NCBI GenBank assembly: GCA_019925795.1
Contig: CM034301.1
Location: 42,805,783-42,869,782 of the forward strand
Direction: 5' to 3'
Source of the DNA: Dendrobium chrysotoxum
Lineage: Eukaryota; Streptophyta; Magnoliopsida; Asparagales; Orchidaceae
Length of the DNA stretch: 64,000 nucleotides
The notes beneath the pieces are model-generated. The model searched no databases. It saw only the letters and a program-made list of their open reading frames with translations, and had not been told where the DNA came from. Below are positions 52,201-61,200 of the stretch, in pieces (the stretch's first letter is position 1; the number at the start of each line of letters is the position of its first letter). The position numbers and the translations under genes are program-made.

Positions 52201-55200
52201 TTATTTTTCAAAATGTAATAGAAAGATGAAAGAAACTCTGATCACTTAGCATGCATTCTTTATTTTGACTGTGAAGGTATTTTATTGATTTGTGGGCCAA
52301 AAATAGGTTGAATTCATTTGATAAGAAATAATGATTTCAATGCTCTAAGGCATGGACAATTGCGTAAAATTCTTTATCATATGTGGAGTATTTACGTTAG
52401 ACGTCAATCAGTTTCTCACTAAAATAGGCAATTGGATGCCTATTCTGACTTAATACGGCACAGATACCTATATTAGAGGAATCACAAGCAAGCTCAGAAA
52501 ACTTATTTGAAATTAGGATGGGCAAGGACAGGGCTATGGATGACAATCCGTTTAAGTTTTTCGAAAGTAGATTGAACTGCTTATACAGGTGCTGAGTGTG
52601 TTTGACCAAAAGGCATCTCCATTCATTCATAAAATCCATCTCGATTTTTGAAAGTCATCTTCCATTCAATGCCCCCCCCTCCCCTCCTCCTCCTCACATT
52701 CTAATTTAGTGATATATGCTTCTTAACTAAATTTTAGAAAAGACAGATGCTCCATGCAGTTGGTTCAATGAATCATCTAGTCGAGGAATTGGAAATTGTT
52801 ATTTTATCATGATTTTGTTCACCGCTCGATTATCGATGCACATATGCCATGTACTATCTTTTTTTGGAACTAATAAGGCAGAAACATTACAAGGGTTGGC
52901 GCTCTCTAAAATTGGAACTTTGATAAGGAGATATTCTACTTGAGTTTATTATTCTTCATACTTGTTAGGTCTCATTTGATAAGCTAGCCGATGGGGAATT
53001 ATGACACCAGGCGCGAAGTTAGTTATATGCTAGACATCTAGTGTTATGCCTCAAAATCTAATAGAAGAATTAAAACCTAATCTTGATTATCTCACTTCTA
53101 AAACAAGACATGCCAGAGTCACTAAACATCCAAGATGCATAAATAAAATAAAGGATATATAAAATCAAAATTTATACTTCTTGCAAAATAATCATTTACA
53201 ACAGTCCAAAATGCTTTGTGAAACATCAATATACATACTTGAATGCTAGACTATCTAAAGAATACCTTTCACTTAACTAGTTGTTGGTGGACTCCGACCT
53301 TATCAATTATTCAGTTGGACTCTTCCCTTTTCTTGAAAGAACATAACATTTCAAAGAGTGAGCAACTACTTATGTAGTAGGTTTTTCCAAATTCTATTAT
53401 AGAATTCGATGTCTTTATTTGCAGTTATGTAAATAAAAGATTTCACAATTTATTCAAATAACATTTATAGAAGTAATAGAGAGTGACTTTATCATTCATG
53501 AAATATTAACATTGGGTTTACTTATACTTGCATGTTCAACTATACTAGAAAGCTGATATATAAATTACTTGAACATGAACAAGTATCAGAAATATGAACT
53601 TGAACTTACTTTTTAATATCAGAAACATTTGCTTAAACTTAAATTTTACAATGCAACTATACATAATGGCATGCATGTCCTGATGCCTGCTTATAACTCC
53701 ACTTTTTTTATGTCTCTCTTAGTCAGTCCACTTGCACAAGGAAAATGGAGTAGACCAACACCTAATTCCTCTTATAATTTTACTTCCACTTATAACTCCC
53801 TTAGATGGAAGAACCAAAGCATAAACACAATAAAATAGAACAAAACTGAGAGGGCTCTTATAGCATTACTTATAGTGCACTATATTTCTCACATCAGAAC
53901 TTCTGCCTTGACATGATATACATATGTAGAACTTGTATATTAAACTTGTAATTGCTACGTATAACATGAACATGGGTATGCATGAACTGCTATATGCACG
54001 ATACTTTAATAGTGACACATGTGAAATTTACATACATACTCAACTTTCATCATTTTGAAAAGCATACATATGAGATGTTTAAAACATCATTTTAAAACAT
54101 TTAGTAAACTATAATCAAAGCCAAAAATATCACATATATCAGAAAATACTCAATATTTTGTACAGATAAATCCAATTGGTAGAATTTCTTTTTCTACTGT
54201 TAAAGTATTCATAATGAAATATTCTACAATATATCAAAAATTATATAGTGGCAAGTTTTTAAACTAAATAAAATTATATTTTATTCTGTATCTTTTCATA
54301 CAAACATTGACAGTGAAATAAAAAATAGGGTATTGGGAGCCAATCTCCAGATTTTCTCTCTTCATGTGAAATTGAAATACTGGCCTAACAGATGAATCCG
54401 GCTTTGCGGCCTCCGAAATTCTCTCTCGTCTCCTCCTCTTCCTTCGTTTCTCCTTCATCGACGGTTGAGTGAGGTGAGTTTTTTGGAAAATGGATTTAGA
54501 TATTTTATATAGAAAAACTTCATTTCTGACACAGCGCCACAATGCTCCTCTTCCTAGTGCCTCAATGCTTCGTTGAATATTCGAGATGCTTCTAGATAGA
54601 AAGCTTAGCATCACTGCACTCCCCAAATTACCACTCCAAATAAAAGGGAAGTATCGCCGTGCCGCTACACTCCCTCAGCTAAATTTCCTTGAACAGAAAA
54701 GGCAGCATCGCATTGCCATAATGCTCGCAAGTACCTTTCTACATCCGACTATTGTACCCTTTTCTAATTTCATCCATTCCTTTAGTAGACTTTAATAAGC
54801 ACTTAATAACTTAAAATTTCATAAACACTTAATATATAGGGGCATACACAAATTTCTTAACATGTTTGAATCGGGTCAACTTGTTCCTGTAGTTGAATTT
54901 GCACATCTTTTGATGCATTTGCACAATACACTTTATGTTTTTCGGTGCATTTTAATAGAGTTTGAAGGTTGTCTTGTGATGCGTCATGACTTGAAAATAT
55001 CCAAATTTTGTTATTTGTATGAATATTTATCATTACGATGTGAGCAATGCTCTAGTTTGAATTTTGAAATATCACTTTTTTGTGTGTTTGCAAGTGTATG
55101 TTGCGGATTTGGTGATGGACATGGATATGGTTTTCGTGGGTCTTGTGTGTGAACAGGCAACATGGACAATATGGGGGTCATGGGCAAAGGCCAGTTGTAA

Positions 55201-58200
55201 TTTGTGTTGTATGTATTAGGAAGACATCATAGACATGATGGAGAATGATGTGGAGTGGGAATCGGGCTGGGATATTTATGGGAGATGTATGGGGTTTTAG
55301 TAGTCATTAATATATATATATATATATATGATTTTAATTTGAATGAGATTTTTATAAAATGCATCTTGATTCTCACAATTTTTGTTGTACGTGCATCTCG
55401 AATTGTGAGTATTCGCCTTATGCACGGACAAACTATTTGAAATCTTCTTGTGTAGCGACCTATATAATATTAGTGCCTTTTTTAGTAATCTCAATATTAT
55501 GACTATGTTGGCATAGTCTTTTTCTTGAAATGGATGTTTATAACATTTTGATTGTTGTTGAAGTGTTTCGAACAAGTTTTCATGTCATTATGGTTTTTTA
55601 ACGAATCAAGAGATATTTGAGGAGCAATTTTGATTGTTATCAAAACGTCTTCAATTAATTTGGTATGATGTTGTTCGACAATCATCATTATCTTTGTTCT
55701 TTGCCCGATCACATTTGTGTTATTCTGTGAAGTTTAGGCCGATAGCCACTCTAGAAGAATCTTTTATGAAAGACTCATTTAAGTTACTCCATCGTCTTTG
55801 AGAGTTATGCCCATAAAGGTTTTAGTCCTTATTATAATCCTCTAGTTTTAAATGTTGGGATTTCAAAACCTTATTTCATTGTCAGGACGATCCTCATTGA
55901 CAATAAATGGATTTTCCACTCTCCTTAATGTCATCTCATAAAAAAGAGAGAAACTTTAACCTATCACAAGCCCTCTCTACTGCTCAACTCAAATGACTAT
56001 TTAATTTAACTTGAAGGTACTATAACTGTCGCTCCACGATGGGCACTCTAGGTAAAGCATAAAGTGTGAGGCGGGTATAACTCAGCTAATTAGATGTACT
56101 ATCTATACCCATTATGGAATTGTACCCTCTAGAATAGAGTGAATGATAAATTCAATCACCAAAAATAGAAAGACAATTTATATGTCATAAAAATATATAT
56201 AACCCCAAATGAATTGCGTCCTATGATTGAATATAGCAAGATTCATCTCTAGGCAATGCTGGTTGAATGTAACAATGATAATATGCGATTCTACCTTGCC
56301 AAATCAGATTTGGATGCACATCAAGCCTTTGATCGAGTTTTATGAAATAAATCACCTACAACAACTATCGCAAGGTCCTCAATATTGATCAAATGGCCTA
56401 TTTGAGTTCTTGAACAACGCTAATCTCAGGGCCAAAAACCCATGTTGGTTCCTCCATTGTCCTCTAGGTTGTGATTGTCCAATATAGTTCTTGAAACCAA
56501 TGTGGTTTAATTTTCCACCTCTAATCATCCGAGGATCAAAATGTCTTGAATTAATGGGGTGTTTTGGTTTGGCGTGGATTTCAAGGATGAGGCGGTTAAT
56601 TTATATGATGTACATTTCACTGAGGATCTAATGTACCCAAGATTATAAATATTGTCCTAGGTAAAGCTAAATCTCCATCTCTTTGCTCCATTTCATTCTT
56701 TGTAGGAGTGATGCAGGACTACAATGCTTTTAAATTATTGTGATAAGAATTTGCATGACTTTGAAAAGACAAGAATAATTAAGATTGTTAGTGATTTAAA
56801 TGAAAAGAGAAAACGTAAGAGCGGTCGCGACGTTTAGGCCAAATTACATGATAAGTACTTGAATTATCAAAACAATATAGAATTATAACAATTTGCGGAT
56901 GAAGTAGTCTTCAACAAAATTCCTAATCTAACAATAAGATAGCAACATAGAAAGCACACTCAATTCTACGTTTACTAAGCATCCCTACGTTTACTAAGCG
57001 GAGGCAGAAGGCGAAGCACGACTCCTTGTGATTTGATCACCACCTACAAGATTAGTGAGATTTAGAAGATAAATGAAAAGGGGCAGAAATTCACCCTTGT
57101 TGAGAACCGGAGACAATGTGCCACTGAACATTGCCTAATTGTTCTTCAATGGCTTGGACGAGAGTATCCAAAATGCTCTCCACGTATTCCTCGATAGTAT
57201 TATCGATCATTGGGTTGACGTCGAAGAAAGTGGAGTGGAGGATGTGGACGAAGCCTTGCTCGTCTTAGACAATGCCGAAGTCAATATCGGGATCAGCCAT
57301 GCATCGATCTTGAAGTGTTGAAGCGTTGTAGTAGATGCTCCTTTGTCTTCTTTAAGGATTCTTCCTATGAGAATGAAGTTCCTCTCAAGAAATTAAGTGG
57401 AGAAGAGGGCAAGGTGGCTGGCCAATGAAGGATGGGTAGGGAATCCAATTAGGTTCAGATTTTGTGGAGGTGAGATGGAGGAAAATTGGGAATTCATTTC
57501 CCCTATTTAATTCCTTGCTTTGGAAAGAATTAAAGAGGAAAAAGGAAAAGGGATGAGGGAGGGGGCGGGTAGGAGAGAGGGAGGGGGATTTGATTTAATT
57601 CCAAAGGGGGAGGTTTTAATTGGGAAAGGAATTAATTAGGTGGGGGCCTTAGAGATTTCGGCCAAGGGAGATGGGGCTGGCGGCTTTAATGGGGTGGGGA
57701 GGGGATTGTGGGGATTGATTTGGGTTTCTTATTTTAGATTTAGGAATTAGGAGAGATTTAATTAAATCCCACCTAATTCGAAATTCAAAAAAAAAAAAGG
57801 TTAAATTAGGAAGCTTTCCTAAAATAGATTTGGTGTTTTAGGAAGGATTTTGAAAATCTAATCAAATAGATTTGAATTCAAAATTAATCCCAATTATTGT
57901 CAATCTAATTTAGGGAATAATTCAAAAGGGGAGGGACAAGGGCTAGGGAGGAGGGCGGCCGGCTGTTGGATGAGGGCAGGAGGGGATCGACGGGAGAGAG
58001 GGTGGGGTTAGGGCGTTTGGCAGCTTTGAGGGAGGCGGGTGGGGACTTGGCCGAGAGGTGGAGGGGCGGTGGTGTGGTGAATAGATGGGGGGAATTAGGT
58101 GGCCGGCGGCCAAGGGCTTGGGTGAGACCTTGGGCCGGCGGCTAGATGGAGAAGAGGAAAGGAAATTTCGATAAAGGCGAAGAGCCACGAACCTGGCCGT

Positions 58201-61200
58201 CTCCAAGGTTAGTGGGTGATCCAAATTCCTTTTCCAAGGGTTCTCTCCCAACTCTCTCAAGCTCTCACAAGAACTCACAATGCAGTAAATTTTTTATTAT
58301 TCAATCATTCACCTTAGAAGAGAAACATAAGGGCTATAAATAGCCTCGTACAAAAGGACTCAAAATAAAAAAGACGACAACGCCCTTAGGGCTTACATAC
58401 GACCTCCCTTAAGTAAGGGGTAAAAACGGGAAAACAAATACAACATAGATAATAAGATGCAAATAAAATAATAAAAGACAAATACGTGAAATGACTCAAA
58501 AATACATCGACTCGATCATGGCCATAGATCGACGGCCACGCCTCTGATAGACTTTCCATGCTCTGATGCCCTCATCAAGGAGCCTTTTTTGAGTTGATAT
58601 TGTGCTTTTAAGTTCATTCATTACCTTGCATTTGAGTGTTTATTTGGGGAAGGATTCTTGAAATTTTGTGTGCATAACATTTTATTTGGAATAAGACTAA
58701 TGAATTTGATTTCAATAAGCACCCCAAATACTAGGTTTCTTTTGCATAATTAAGTGCACAGCATTCATTTTTTCTAATATTTGATTTCAAACTAAATAAT
58801 CATTGATGAAATTTTGTTGCTTGCTATTTTAGGTATGGTATATGAAGGTCAACAATGTGGATTTTCATTTTAGATCCTTTATGATCAAATTTTAGGAAAA
58901 ATGACATTTTCCTTTTATTAGGACCGATGCAAAGTAGAGGTAGATGTCCCAATGAGAGGGAAGAGATGCTTGATGGCTTGAAGATTGATGACAGTGATGA
59001 TGAGTGGGGATACTTGAAATGTCTTTGTGACGAATGATTAAGGCTGAGGTGCAAAATGACGATTAAGGATTGGAAAGCATTTGGCTATGAAGGTCCAGAT
59101 GCACTCAAAAGATTCTAGGGCTCTGATGTCTTTTTAAGCTCAATCAATTCCCTCACTAAATGAATTAAATTATCACGTGATGATTATAACTATTATCATT
59201 TTATTCATATCAGTTCGAGGCATAAGCTTAAACATGGCATTTACATACTTTTCAAATCAGTTTGATTATACATAGAAGGCTTGCCCATTGCCCAAATTGA
59301 CTTGTCAACCTTGAAAGCTAGTGGAGACCTACCCGCGCCTCCACCTAATCATGGACAGAAAGAAAGTAGTAACCGAGTTCATTTCCCTCACCTGCTTGCC
59401 CCTCACCTCGTGCCCCATCACAACACCTCTCCACCAACTCCATCCAATACCCTGCCCTTTCCCTATGCACCTTGTTACTTGCACTCCACGCCATTAAAAT
59501 AAGAGGGAATTCCCAATAATGAAACATAGAGATTTTTTGGCTTATGTTCACAGTTATTTTTAATTTAAAAACCCTCATCTGAATTTGATGGTATGTTTTG
59601 TTGGTTTTCATCAAAAGGACCTAGTTGCAGGTTCTTTCGAAGTTGGAAAAATTGCTTAGAAAACAAATGGACCATTGCTCATTGCGTAGGAAAAAATGCT
59701 ATTTCCTCTTTCCAATATTTTTCATGGTGATGAATGTATCAAGATATGCATGGCCATTAACATATATGCAGACATACTTTCATTTGGAGCCTTTATCCTC
59801 TTCTCCATCAAGTGAAATGAAATTTTATCGAAGTTTTCTAATGAAATAAGTTGCATTGCAACCTATTTATACAGGTCAAGTAATTTCTTAAAGTTGCTTG
59901 TTATTTATTATTATTTTGTTCCGTCCACAATTTTATACTGTACTCTCACGTTTGTATATATTTCCTTTTCGAACTTTTTTTAAATGGTTTCCAACATTTT
60001 ATAATTCAGTAAGTTTTAACTTGCCCACGCATTTCTTTCTTTTTAACTTTCTTAGAGAGGGAAACGGAAGCATAAAGGCATGGAAGCCCTATGGTATGCC
60101 TCTTATAGCTCCATTTTCATATGATGGAGCTGCACGAAGTGCTGATATCCAAAGGACACTACTCACGATGCTTATACCTATGCTACAAAGTGAGAAGTCA
60201 CAGCCTGCTAGTCTTTCAAATTCATGCTCACGTATGGCATCACATGCTACTGATCAAGATAGTATGAATGAGGAATGTGCTGAGAGTGATCATAAAGATG
60301 GAGGCAACCATGACAGAGAAGAAGCAGACTGCCACCTGTTCCTTGAGTTGGTTGATGAAAATAACCAACTCATAGATCTGTCAACTGTAGAAGAGAAGTC
60401 TTTTAAGCTGTTATCATCAGCGTCGTCATCATCATCGTCAATATTAGTTTTTATCAATTGGTACCAGAAGGATTTTCAGAACTATGATACTCGCCGGCTA
60501 GAGATCCTTCCAGAGGTATACAAATATGGTCCGCCGTTACCTAAAAGATCGCGTGGCGAGCCTCTCTCTTTATATACTTGCCTTGATGCTTTCTTGCGGG
60601 AAGAGCCATTGGTTCCTGAGGACATGTGGTCAGTTTCATTGTGGCTTTTGTTTTACTTTCAGGAAATGTTTTCAAAACAGCGTCTGCTATGTTTTCCATC
60701 AGTTATGATTATTTTTGTTAGTTCTCGTAGTATGCACATGCCAATATTTGTGTGCATTCTCAGCTCTAGTTTAGTGCTTCAAAAAGATGTCGTCACACTG
60801 ATAATACATCTATCAGTTATTGCTTAGTACAATAGACTTATCATGTTACTAATGCTAAGGTTTGGTAATGCTTTAAAGCACTGCATTATACTCTTCCAAA
60901 TAAAGTGGCCGCCACTCTCATAGGTATGTAACATCTGTTCCTGCAAATTTGTTGCCCATAGACCATAATTGTAAAGCTGCGGAGGAGGCACACGCTCAGT
61001 GTAGAGCTCTTTATTCAATGTTTCCTGTATAAATCAGAATAACGTTATGGTGGGGCTATTTGGAAGTAAATCAGAAGAAAAGTATTGCCATATGATGCCA
61101 AAGTATTTCCATGTTGACTCTAGTTTATGAAGTTATTGAAGTATCTTCGTTTTAAGTATTACTTCTTGTATCTCCGCTTTCAGTATCTATATTCTTGATA

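Noticed and set aside
54264..54626. 120-codon minus-strand ORF with KEKRRKRRRRER
   Set aside because: The basic run is the reverse of a CT-rich LTR-like tract; no domain and no conserved partner.
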